From Nageia nagi (taxonomy: Eukaryota; Pinophyta), in NCBI GenBank assembly GCA_050084985.1, contig JBITNC010000001.1, positions 89,900,001-89,964,000 of the forward strand: 64,000 nucleotides of DNA, given 5' to 3'. The translations under genes were made by a program, and so were the position numbers. Below, piece by piece: positions 11,699-23,859 of this stretch (its first letter is position 1; the number at the start of each line of letters is the position of its first letter). The notes beneath the pieces are model-generated. The model did not search any database, was not told where the DNA came from, and was given only the letters and a program-made list of their open reading frames with translations.

Positions 11699-14228
11699 AT
11701 GGATTTAACAGATGATGAATAAGAAAATCAAGAATGTGCATGTGCCATTAGAAAGAAAAGGGATAAGGAAAGGGTCATGGTTTGAGAAATCTATATATTT
11801 GGGAGATAGGACCATATCTCAACTCAATAAGTTTACTTTCCCAGAAGCACAAAATATCCTACGATTACCTATTGACATACAGAGAGATTTGACTTTGCAT
11901 CATGGTATAGGTACATATGATGGTTGAAAATGTTTTGTTAAAAAATAAAATCTTGAAATTTATCTATATAGATCCATGTATTTTCAAAGTTATTATCATT
12001 ATTATGAGCAAGTATATAAGATAAATTTACTATGCTTGTATTGGCCTACTGCAGCACCCAAGCTCATATTGGGTTTTAGAGGTTGTATCTCAAAATCCAC
12101 AAACTATATACCTAATCATGAATTGGATGAATCAATTCATGGGAGATTTATGCCATCAAAAATTTATATATGATTTTTCTCCCTCATTTTTTTCTAAACC
12201 TTGGAAATCAAAAAGTTAAAAGAAATATCTGTAAACAATTCTCTTGGATAAATTCAAGATTCTTGTTTTCATTATCTTTCAATTATCATGAAAAAATAAT
12301 GACAATCAAAAGGTTAGAAATTCTTAAACAAGAACATGTCCAACTTGATTGCATTAGTCAAAATTTCATCGATTGATATAGAGGGGATATTTACATGCCA
12401 TTGCTTCGAAAAAACCCATATGCACTCATGGCATATTTTCTTAATTTACTTAAAGAATTGCAAATAGAAATAGCAAAAAATTTATTTTAAACTCACACAT
12501 CAAATGCATAGGAAATAAGGATAAATGATTTAAAAGTAGTAATTGAAATAAAAGCACAAGAAATGTGGATGGAACAAGAATCTGCAATGAGTTTAATATA
12601 ATGGTTCCATTTACATTATCCTGATGATAAGCCCAAGATTATGATAGATTGTGTTGAATATGTCCATATCAAATTCATGGATTATCCTCTCATTTTGACC
12701 TCAATCATTTCTAACCAAGTATTGTTATACTTTGCACTATATTTTCCAAATGATGAAATTGTATATGATTATAGTTCATTGTTTAGCAATAGTTATTCCC
12801 AAAATAGTCCCCTAAATATGAAATTATGTTTTGAATGAATCAATCAATGTATAAGTAAAAGAAAAAAAATCAAATATGTCAAAAAAATATGTTGTTATAA
12901 TATCACTTATAATAAAAGCTTTGGTATTTTTTTAGGAAGTCTCATGCCATACTTTCCATCTTGGACTTCTCCATTACCACCGATTCCACCACCTCCTATT
13001 TCATTATATCCTACATACATACCATTTTTTTTACACTCCCCAAAGAACATAATGAAGCCTCAACTTCATCCAAAAAATGCCAAAGAGTCATCAGGAAATT
13101 CAAACCTTAACCACCAATCCCACCCTTCATTTTGTATCCTATTCACTCTCAACCATTTATTTTAGGATAAGGTCCTATTCACCTTCAATTAGAACCCCCT
13201 TACTATTAACATTTAGATCATGGATGTTGGATTATTCATAGTAAAGCTATTTGCCATCATTATGTAGGGATTGTAAATCATTTTCCTCTATAAAAAATAC
13301 AAAAATATCAAAAATAATTTAAGATATTATAAAAATTTGTGTTATGTATATACATGTATGTGTTGTATATATATATATATATATATATTGCTTAATATTT
13401 GCAAGCCCATTAGTTATTTTCATGCAAATAAAAGCTCTATATATGTTTATGTCTTTAAAAAACCTTAAACAACTTCTATAAGATTGCATATGATATTGCA
13501 GGTGGTTGACTGCATTATAAAATATTGAACATCATGAATCACCTCCATTATGCTTCTATACCTACCAATTAAGAGATTTTCAATCCATATCATATTCCAC
13601 CCACTCCTTGGGATTTATTTTCACCTTACACCTTACGTTCACCATGTACATTCCCGAGTAACCACATAGAAAGTCAAGCCCAACTATCAAACTTAAATAC
13701 ATATCACTTTTATGAGCCACCTGAGGATGTCCAGCTTAAAATCTTATCCATGATAGTAGTGATAAGTTTCTTGGATAGGTTTGACCATGCCTATAATGTC
13801 CTAAAAGATGAGTAGACCTCTTTTTGGATCATAAACCATGCTAGGGAACTTGCTTAATTCATAATATACTTGATGAAGAATTTCTCCAAGACCTCATTTG
13901 CTTACTTTATAGACCAAATTTCATGTGGAGAATTATGATTAATACCTATGTTAGTCCACTTATTTGTAAATTCATTAGATTCTATGGACCACCATCCTTA
14001 CATCCTCAGAATTCTTTTGATGAACTTACTATGGCTCATATAATATTTGTAAGTGTTTTCCATTAGGATTTTATGTTTTTTGTGTTTTTCACTCATCAAG
14101 CAACTCATTGGATTATCAAACATATCATTCATACTCATTTTCATTTTCATCCCATTACTCATAATGAACTACGATAAACCTTTGATTGGTTGGGAGTCCA
14201 TTATGTACAGATAGAAGACATTGATTAA
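11699..14228 (+). pseudogene. Extra sense ORF of the Tat-like element, between pol and 3' LTR (unknown function)
   Basis: Beyond pol the plus strand keeps long coding-like frames broken by isolated stops and shifts: 11712-11927, 11976-12173, 12170-12376, 12641-12838, 12944-13165 and a frame from about 13535. The last piece ends in a clean stop at 14226-14228 just after VHYVQIEDID. Features seen: a basic N-terminus, a Pro-rich stretch SPLPPIPPPPISLYPTYIP (about 12968-13025), and segments such as FYEPPEDVQLKILSMIV and FYGPPSLHPQNSFDELT. Several stops could be single C-to-T changes of Gln or Trp codons. If one ORF, it would have been about 800 codons. I recognise no known domain. Extra ORFs outside gag-pol are documented for Tat-lineage elements; which family this belongs to is unknown. 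Confidence 0.5.
13366..13388. repeat. TA microsatellite
   Basis: Uninterrupted alternating TA dinucleotides within the region of the extra sense ORF. The flanking coding-like frames do not continue through it cleanly. Confidence 0.8.
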
Positions 14229-16009
14229 AAAAAAAACCAAAAAAAAAATAAAATAAAAAATTACATAAACTATATATATATACATACTCAGAAAATTATT
14301 TCTAAATCATCTTGGCTATTGGGTGTGCTTCCCTATGTCTGTACTATACCATTATGTTCATTTTGTCCATCATTGTGAAACTATTAAATGTGAAGCATAA
14401 CAATTATAGTAACCTACCAAGATAAGTATGTAAATACCCTACAAATCCATCTATACATTGTCCATATATATATAGTTATATTTTTAAATAAAGGAGTAGT
14501 TAATAGGTATAATATTCATATAATATTTTGTTAAGATATCTTCTTGCAAGATTTATAAAACTTTGGATGATAAATAAACATGACCTTATACACTATTCAA
14601 ATGTTGTGAACTTATATATTGTTACACACTATAATTCTCAAAACATTAAAAGATTTGATGTTCTTAGAGCATAATTTTAAGTAAGTATTTTCCTATTATT
14701 TTGCTTCATCTCAAACCCAAGAGATAGGGAAAAATAGATAAGATGATAAAAAAAAGTAGAATTCTTGGATGATTATAGTATTCTCTATCGAGCCTATGGA
14801 TGCCTGATTGGCAATAGAGTAAGGTAGTAATGGGATCTAGGAATTAATCTTCATCAGGGCTATGAATGCTTATCTTCCAGTGAAGCATACCTTACGAAGA
14901 GATGACATGTCCACCCTTTGAGATGGACCTCTTGATGTTTCACATAGACAAATAAGACTACATATCTTATGCTCTTAGAACATTAAATTAATGAATTGTT
15001 AAAAAAAAGGAAATTAATATCACTGCACACATATGAGTTCATAATAAACTTACAAGTGTATCATAACTTTGTTTTATATCATCCTTGGTAAAGGAAATTG
15101 AAATAAAATATTATTTATGAAGTTAGTATGAATATATTACTTATTATACTTATTTGTTAAATTATATGTCCACTTCATTTTTTAATAATTATATCCCATT
15201 ATTATAATCTTGTTAGGTTAACTAATTTGTCATGTTTAATCATCTAAATAGTCATACCATACATTCAGACATACATGTGTGACCATATGTATACATCCAT
15301 AGTGTTATACATTCATACATGTGTGACCGTGTGTATACATCCATAGTGTTATACATTCATACATGTGTGACCATATGCATATATCCATAGTGTTATATAT
15401 TCATACATTTTCTCATGTGTGTTCATACTCTTCATACCATTTTACATATATAAATCATCTCATTTGTATAAGTAGCCAAGAAAAATGGAAAATGATGATA
15501 TCTAATTCTATACTTTTATAATCAAAATCTTGTCCTATAATATAGCAATCCTATATAAACATAACAACTAAATAGAACAATAAGTATCATAATTTATTTA
15601 TGAGAATAGGCATCAAATGCTAAGCTAAACATCTCATTAAAACATGAAATCAAATATTCATATATTTTATATGTAAAAAATCCTAATAAATGCATCAATA
15701 AACATAAGTAATAGTCATACATCATAAAACATGATATCAAAAATATGTAAATAAGTATCATCATCATGCATATATATATATATATCAAAAAATAATGTAT
15801 ATCAAATAATCATCCATGAATTCTATCAAATAAAACCATCGATCATGACTACCATGATCATAAAAATGAATAAGGTCATCAACAAATACAAGCATAAATT
15901 AACATGTCCATAAGGCTGGATCATGCCCCCATGATCTCCAAAATAATAACAACATTAGTGTCTATGATAATCATCATAAAAATATATAATAAAATGAGAC
16001 ACTCTCATG
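14229..16009. other. Non-coding part of the Tat-like 3' region
   Basis: AT-rich sequence starting with an A-rich tract (14226-14265) right after the extra ORF. It contains short TA runs (about 14272-14284 and 15772-15784) and the 44-bp tandem repeat at 15271-15402. No coding frame of note. Confidence 0.6.
15271..15402. repeat. 44-bp tandem repeat, three copies
   Basis: Three adjacent 44-bp units start at 15271, 15315 and 15359, each beginning ATACATGTGTGACC and containing TCCATAGTGTTATA. They differ at only a few positions (CATATGTATACA, CGTGTGTATACA, CATATGCATATA). A truncated echo (ATACATTTTCTCATGTGTG) follows. The array lies in the 3' region of the Tat-like element. Short tandem arrays in this hypervariable position are known for Ogre/Tat elements and can seed satellite DNA. 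Confidence 0.9.
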
Positions 16010-17890
16010 AGCTACTCTCACCACCATTGTGACCACTAGAACCACTAGGACCTTGTGTAGGATGCACTATACCCACTGAAGTTGAAGGAATCTCCTCTTG
16101 ACCTACTCTCCTTAGCTTTGAAGAACCTACTAGATGTTGAGAATACACTCTAATAGTAGCACTTTGATTCTAAGATGATGTAGGTCTAACATATCTTCTC
16201 TGACTACTAGTTGTGCCCTATGCCCCACTTTTCAAAGGGGTAGGAAGTAGCCATAATACCCATGTAGTAGTCCCTCTACTAGAATATACCCCTGATAACT
16301 GTAGAATAATGGATCTCAAATCCTATTCAAGTTCTAACCCTACCTATCTTCTACCCCTAAAGAGACTAAACTATCACCTTGGCCTCATCTCTCTCCCACC
16401 TATGTCACTTCCTCTCTATCATGTATTTGCAATGAATCGAGTTAGCCTAAGCTAACTAGAATTATAACTCATAAATGTATTCTAGCAAGGAATCAATGCT
16501 AGGAACTTAACATGGGGGTTCCTCCTCACCTATAAAACTTCCCTTAGCACCTAAGGTAATATCCTCCTCATTAGGAATCCCTACTAAAATATTCAATGTA
16601 ACCTCCTCTATTATATCCACCATAAGCTCACTTCTGGCCTCCTTAACTTCATCCTTCGCAACCTTAATGCACTATCACACTCACCATCCCTGAGCATCCT
16701 CATCTCCCTCATCCATCTCCACCTCCCACTAGGCATTGAAATCTTTTGTAACTCCTACATCATCCTCAATAGAATCCTCCTCCATGACCTCCTCATGTGT
16801 GAGATCTGGCTCTACATAGAATAACGCTTGTAACCCATCCATAGGGAGAGTACCCTCCCTCTGATACCTAACTGGCTCAGGAGGTATATCCTAAACTAAA
16901 CCAAATTGGTTCCTAATGTACTCAAACTAAAAGTACTCAAGGAACTTCATCCTCCTCCCACTCAAAATGTGATCCTGATAAATACCAACTAGCTTGGCAC
17001 TCAACTCATCCCATACTAGGTATAATTAGTATGGTTTGAACCTCACCTAATCTAGTACCAACTAGGTAAGTATCATCCTATAGAATCTCACATCTCTATG
17101 AACTCCATCTATCTATCATAGGTAAAAATCCTCTCACCATATCATAATTCCAACTGCATACTAAACATGGCTAATAAAACTTGGAATTGGTAACCCTGGA
17201 GGGCAAGCCACTATAATTTGCACATAAGCCCATGCCTAAAGAGTCATAGTCATGATAGTGAAGCTTGATAATCCTGATAGTAAAAGAATAGCTCTTTGTA
17301 AATTTGGCCAACAATGTCAATGTATAGGTATAAATCATGTTGTGTTGGACCATGTATGCAACTATAGATACCAAAGATCAAGGAAATCTCCCATTACCTA
17401 TATTTGGGAGTGAATAACACTAGATCAGACCCATCAAATAAGAAAAATAAATGGCCCCTTACTAGTCCTTCAACCAATACTGGTAATATCTAATACCCCT
17501 TAAGCTAATCTTAGATACAATGATATCTACTTGATTGGCACCATAATGAAATGAAATGGTCGGTATTGCACCATCCTGATCCAATATATGCTAGATCCAT
17601 CGATTGTGAATAGGAAGATAATATAACTAATAGATATCTTTCACTATGACTATTATCTCCCCTATCGAGAGATGAAAAGTGGAGGTAGTGAAATCCCATA
17701 TCTCCAAGAGAGTTTTCAACAAAGGATACTCTTAGTGGATATGACCCATATAGGATCCTACACCAAAACCAATAGTCCAAAAGAAAGTGTGGTCTATCAT
17801 GGTCAAGAATTGGCATCCTTCTTAAAAAATGGATGGGTAGTGCCCTCTAGGCTCAAATACATATTGAACCTAAAAATAATCACTAGCTAA
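16010..17890 (-). pseudogene. Antisense plant-mobile-domain (PMD)-like ORF in the Tat-like element
   Basis: Read on the minus strand from 17890. An N-terminal stretch (YLSLEGTTHPFFKKDA) leads to a block at about 17657-17698 reading WDFTTSTFHLSIGE, then IIVIVKDIY and YLPIHNRW. This matches the PMD signature W-x-P-x-T-x-T-F-H-x-P-x-G-E followed by T-x-x-D-V and L-P-I. Frames continue, broken, through 17374-17171 to a Ser/Gly-rich tail (VHPTQGPSGSSGHNGGESSS, stop near 16013). PMD proteins are plant-specific, some are transposon-derived and some silence transposons. It is transcribed opposite to the surrounding element, an arrangement described for extra ORFs of Tat-lineage elements. There are at least five frame breaks. 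The domain call rests on motif reading only. Confidence 0.5.
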
Positions 17891-20800
17891 ATTTTAAAAA
17901 AAAATCCTACAACTCATTGTCAAACATTGATGACCAGGTGACCATGTCCTAGAATCATCGATGTCCAATACCCAAACATTGATGACCATATAACTATCAT
18001 GACCCACCTCAAGATACTATTTGATCTCAAATACCTTTAAGGATTTAGATGGATCATGCTTGAGTAATGCTATGGTGATAATGAATTTGATAAGGGAATA
18101 TGTATCATTTGTAAAAATTTGATGCTAGATTCAACATGTTTTGACACAGGTAATAGGTAACCTCAAGATGGAGAAGCGATCCAAAGACCCTAAGGTCCAA
18201 AGATGAATTGGTGATGAGAACAAAAGGGTAAGAAGGAGGAAATGATTGGCATTGGATCATTGACATACCCTAAGACCATCATAAATCATATAGTTACATG
18301 TAAAAAAATTGTTATGGATACTGATTCCTTGATGGAAATATGTTTACAAAAATGTGTGGATTAATCTTATCATGCAGGATGAGGCAACTGTCACATGTAA
18401 AGGTGTGTTTTCCCTTGTTTTGTGTTTTTTAAATTCAAATTTAAAATGGAGGGGAAAAGGAATATACCTTATTTAAATATAAAAATTTACATATGGTTAG
18501 AAAAAAAATTTAATGAGGTAAAAGTTTAAAATGAGTGCCCATATTATTGCCACATAGGGCTAATAATAAAAACACTATTAGAAAAAGACTAAGGTCACCT
18601 TGTGGTATTACAAGATATTTAATAGGTAAGAAAATAATGGAGTAATGACCCTACTTAGTTTTATTTTCTTATGTTAGGAGTGGATAATAGTTGGTATAAA
18701 TTTGTCAACTAATAAAATAAGGCTCCAAGGTATTTAATACCATTTCAATTATCAATAAATTTAAGCAAACCTACCTCAAAAATTATTAAAGGTGTGAGGA
18801 GATGTTCATTTTGACACACTTGGATCTTCTTGGCTATAGATAAAGGGTACAACCTTAAGCAAAACACCTACCTATCTATCTTTTATTATTTCATTTTTGT
18901 TATTCTCAAGCTTAGGTGTAGAGTTACATGAAGAAAAGAAGTCTTTCTTCCTTCTCCAAGCTCAGGTTCATTATTTTGCATTTCTAAAATGCCTAAGTTA
19001 AATTAGTCCTATTTTGATGTTATTTAAGGAGTTGTATGAAAATATTATTTGTTAAAGGCACATGCAATTAATTGTTGATAAAGGCCTTATACTATTTGAA
19101 GGGACATATTGATTATTTTATTTTTCATAATGCATGTGGAGGTTAGTATCATGTCTTTTCCTTTAAAAGTAAAGGAGTGGGATTTTAATATTTTTCTTCA
19201 TTTTTCCATTTTATTAATGGTAAGTCCTAAGTATAAAGTGAGTGTAGTCAATTAGTTCCATTATGACTAGTTCTTTACCTTGTTGCTTTGGTTTTACTCC
19301 CTTCCTTGAATTTTCTTTCTAACATATTTGTGTTATTATTTATGCTTGATATCCGTAATGTGGGAAAATGTCCATAATAATTTAATATGATATAGTTGCT
19401 TTATTTATATCTTGAATGATTGAATAATATCTCCCATATGATATGATTATCTAGGCATAGTAATAGAATTTTTTTTACACTTCTCATTGTGTTGGGAAAG
19501 AATCTTCTTTTTTTAGTTTCCACAATTACCTTAGAGACCACAGAGTCTAATTTGACTTCCCTTTTGATTTTAGAATTATCCTATGATCATTATATGCTAT
19601 GAATATTTTCCTATCATGATGGGTGTATCATATAGCTTATGAATTCCATATGAAGCTTCTTTTGGATCTGGAATAATTTGGACAATTGTAGAACAAGTCT
19701 ATTATCAAAATCTAACAAAGATCCCTACGAAATTCAACCTCTATACCTCTTTGAAGAAACCATTAGAGCCCCTTACATGAAGAGAAATCAATGTTTACCT
19801 TCCAAACCTCTCATCATTTAAAGTTCAACCTTATCTTATTGCTTGTGTATCATAGGATTACTTCAGGATTAAAAAATTTATCAATCAAATCCAAGTTACC
19901 TATCCAATTTAACTTGTGACTGCTAACTAAACTTGATACAAAGAAATGGAAAAAATATATCTTATATCCGTTTGTGCATAGGAATGAAATTTGAGTACCT
20001 TCACTTGCATTGATTTGTAGCATATGTAATCCCTAATAACAATGAGTAAAGATCGATAAGATATTTGTATGGTTGAAGAAAACAAAAAAAATTTCACCAC
20101 CTATGTTTGGTCTAATTCTTTGGCTAAATGTTTAACACTTCCACCCTCTATCACATCGACAAGTGAATAACAGTTATAAGAATTACATAAATGATCAAAA
20201 TTAATCTAACATAGTGTTATGAGTTCAATTTTGATAAGTATGTCAAGTTAGGAGGTAAATGAGATAAGAGTTTAGTAAATGAATTTAAGAATCAAGAAGA
20301 AAATGATAATAAAAAAAGGATTTTAATTAGGATGAATTTTAAGATATTTTTCTTAACCTTTGAATGTGTAGTTTATAAACTTAAATAATTAATGATGCTT
20401 ATTTGTATTTGCATGACCCTAAATCTATTTGCTACATTATGATGTTAATGATGCTTCCTTGTATCCATGAGATCTCAAATATATTTAATAGAATTATAGT
20501 TAATAATTTACTATACGGTTTGATGATGAATAAGATGGTAAATATTAAGTTGTATAATTTAGATTCAATTAAACATGGAATAAATAAATAATAAAAGTTA
20601 GTATAAAGAAGGACTAAGTTGGAGATAAAATTGAAGAAATAATGGTTATTTAAAGAAAGATCATGAAAATTGTATAAGATAATTTGTGACCAAGGAAGAG
20701 AGGTAGTTAGAAAAGTACCTAAAATATTCCCAAGGTCTCAGTTGAATGAATGTATTGCATTACGGTCATAAGACATAAGGCATGTCCTAATCCTCCTCCC

Positions 20801-23800
20801 TCCTAGTACTCGACCCATCCACCAAAGTTCCAAGGTGATGTTCTATGCTCAGCTCGATGGAGGTATTCTACAGTGATATGATTCCATAAGATGACATAAT
20901 GGCTTTTGTATTACCTTTTGTACTATGAGATAATGATGAATTATCAAATCATTAATAAGAGATTTGTACTAGCTTTATGATATATTAATGCCATTTGTAA
21001 TAAGTTTATGAAAGCTTTATCATTATCTTAGATGTTGACAAATGAAGTTATGAGGTGTATTCAATCTTCTTGTAATTGATTATTTTAATGAGGATTATTT
21101 TGCATTTATCTCTTATTGGTATAATGAATGGTAAGTGAAAAGTATATGATTTTATATCTAAATGAATTATTTGGAAAAATGCTAGCATTGAGATTTAATG
21201 AGTTCTCCTTATGGACAACATTATGATTGTTACATGTTATGATTAAAGCTTTGACTAGTAATGATTATATGAATAGGAGTAGGAATTAATATTTGTTATT
21301 GCATGATCAATAATGGGTAGTATAAATCAATTTAAGTACATGATTTTATTAATACTCCTATAAGAAGTAGATGGATTAGGTCATTAATCCTAATAAACTC
21401 AAATCTATCCCAATGACTTAAATAATACTAAATTTGAGTTAGGGTTCCAAAGGACAACTTGGGATTATTAGGGATCCTCGGGATCAAAATGGGTACAAAT
21501 GGGATCCAATGGGAATAATTGAAATCATTTAAAATACTTTGGTAAATTTTGGGATTTTTCAAAATAATAAGGTCATAAGATACTTAACGTTAAAACCTAA
21601 TATAACTTAGATTTAGATTTTATTGTATTCTAACTAAAGATTAAGTAAAATCATGAAAAGAATATTTTGGCCCAAAGTAACTTTTGGGATGGATTCAATA
21701 ATGAAAAGAATATGGTAGAGAACCTTTGTCAAGTAAACCTACCCTGTTAAACAAAAAAAAGGAATATTCCTTAAGTAAGGACCACTTAGCATCGCATTAC
21801 TTTTGTAACAATAGTCAACAAGAACCTTAATTATCAATTTTCTACTTCACGTATTGATAAGGAATTTTAAAAAGTAGTGTCATATACATGATACAATGCA
21901 TATGGGATAAATATAATTATGTGACTTCCTGATTAAGCCTATAATTGAGACTTTTGATGTACACCTCATGGGTAAGAATAAATAACGTTAAACCCTAGAA
22001 CTTGTATTGTGCATGGTGTCTTCTACCCTCTTCACTATTTGGGAACATTAGTTTATGGTTATTAGGCTATGGGTGGTTCTTTTTGTCAACACATTTAATA
22101 ATAATTTAGACTAAACAACCACTTGAGGATATTATTTAATATCTATGGCTTCCCAAGTATGGGCATGAGGATGCTGGACCATATGGTAGGCCTAGTTGAT
22201 AGTTATGGGCATGTTAGTGAATCATATACTCTAATAGGTGACACAATTGAGGATAACAATAAAAAAAATTACTATTATCAAGTGAGGGTAACTAGCAATC
22301 ATGCCGCTTACATTTAACATATAGGGGTATGATGATTATTCCATAAGTGATGCTACCTATTCATATGGAAGTTTTCCTAGGACAAGTTATCTGATCCTAT
22401 GAGATAAAGAGTTATCATTAGGTGATGATGCTAACTTAGTGGAAGTATGATCTCTCAGGTGGTATGGGCCTCAAGTAGAAAACTACTACATTGTGAATAG
22501 AAAGCCTATTACACATGGGACATGGAATAGGAATGGTGAAGTTACTTTGAGGCATCTTCTCAATAGGGTGAGTGTTGAGGAGTGAACACTAGAAAATTTA
22601 TCAACATTGGTTACCCCAATTTCTTAACCAATCTTTTCATGTGAGTGTTGAACTAGCTAGAAACATATCAAGCTCATGTGGGATCACTTGGTCTATTACC
22701 AGGTCATTCAAGTTTCATATTTAAAAAATAAATTAGGTCTAAAATTTAGGGTTTTGGTTGGAGAGAATAAGTGGATTCATTATAGTAACCCTTCAGCTTT
22801 GGCTGGTGATCATGATTAGGGGTTTGAAATTTTTTAAATATGCCAAATAAAACCTAAAATTCAAATTCCAAATGGTTAAAAGTGATCAAAATAATTAAAG
22901 TAATTACCCCATGGTTTCCACTTTCTAAATTATGCATTAAAAATGAAATAATAGGTAAAAAATTAAAAAAGGAGGTTTTTAAACCCTATCTCCTCTTCGA
23001 TTGGCTTCCTCTCACCAACTGGTCTCCTCCTAGGTGGCATCCTAGTTAGTAGTAATGTCCAAATAAGCAAAAATGATGGGTAGCTATGTATGCAAGAGAA
23101 AAAAGATAAAGTGAGTTTTGACCACTCAAAAAAAAGTGAAAATGAAAATGATAGGTTGCTTTTTTGTTTTATATGGCCAAACCCCAAACATTTATGATCC
23201 TCAATGCACATCGATGATGTAATACAATCATTGGAAATTGCTTCATTGTTAAAAAAAACCTAAAAAATAAAAATATGTCAAAGACAATATGGAAAAAAAG
23301 TTTGTAGCTTTTGACTTGGTCAAAGCTAAGCATCTTAAAAAAACCAAAACTCTTGGGTAACTCCAAATTCAAAAAAGGACCCTTCTTTTAACAAAGAAAA
23401 GAAGGATAGGTTTGGATATGATTAAAAAAGTTAGATGAAATTTTATGGAAGATCATCAAGTAACCCACCTGTTGGGATAAAAGTAGGATGATCAAAACCT
23501 TGTATTTTTAAGGGAGCTTCTTTATCATAAGCTAGCTATGGCATATGTTTGATGACTAAAACTCCTCACATATCTAGCGAATGCAACATAATAATATAGT
23601 GATAACTTCCTAAGTTACATCTTGTACTATAATCCCAATCACTTTCAAAATAAGTCAAATGTAAAAGAACAAAAAATGGATTTAATCATAATCCTAACAC
23701 TCAAATTTGGCTTATTCATAAGGAATAAGTTAATTCAAAATCTTCACCCAAGGTCAGGAGTACAAGTCCAAGACATGAATGCACCCCCTCTCAAATAGGC

Positions 23801-23841
23801 TTTATTTTTGAAGTAATCCCTACCTATAAAATGTTAGGTGC
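17891..23841. other. Long non-coding 3' region of the Tat-like element
   Basis: About 6 kb of AT-rich sequence between the antisense ORF and the polypurine tract. I see only short random frames (for example around 20403-20591 and 22123-22317), no LTR pair, no pol motif and no tandem array. It may hide older insertions that cannot be recognised by eye. Confidence 0.5.
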
Positions 23842-23859
23842 TTCAAAAAAGGGGCAAAA
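23842..23859 (+). promoter_or_regulatory. Polypurine tract before the 3' LTR of the Tat-like element
   Basis: TTCAAAAAAGGGGCAAAA immediately precedes the TGTAGATATCC start of the 3' LTR. A purine run abutting the TG of an LTR is the priming site for plus-strand DNA synthesis. It fixes both the orientation (plus) and the left edge of this LTR (23860). Confidence 0.75.

Noticed and set aside
12944-13165. Independent Pro-rich small protein
   Set aside because: Its frame sits among other broken plus-strand pieces of the extra ORF; more likely one segment of that ORF than a separate gene.
14719-14960. Possible short gene or repeat with recurring 'ctatggatgcctg' and 'ctatgaatgctt' words
   Set aside because: Only two loosely similar words; not enough for a repeat or gene call.
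15260-15420. CRISPR-like array
   Set aside because: The 44-bp units are contiguous without spacers, and the context is a plant retrotransposon.
17511-17890. Two other open frames (101 codons minus, 72 codons plus) over the PMD-like block
   Set aside because: The PMD motif is read in a different minus frame; these are shadow frames.
20403-23372. Several open frames of 60-80 codons in the Tat-like 3' region
   Set aside because: No domain, no continuity between frames, and no support from the opposite strand; expected by chance in AT-rich DNA of this length.
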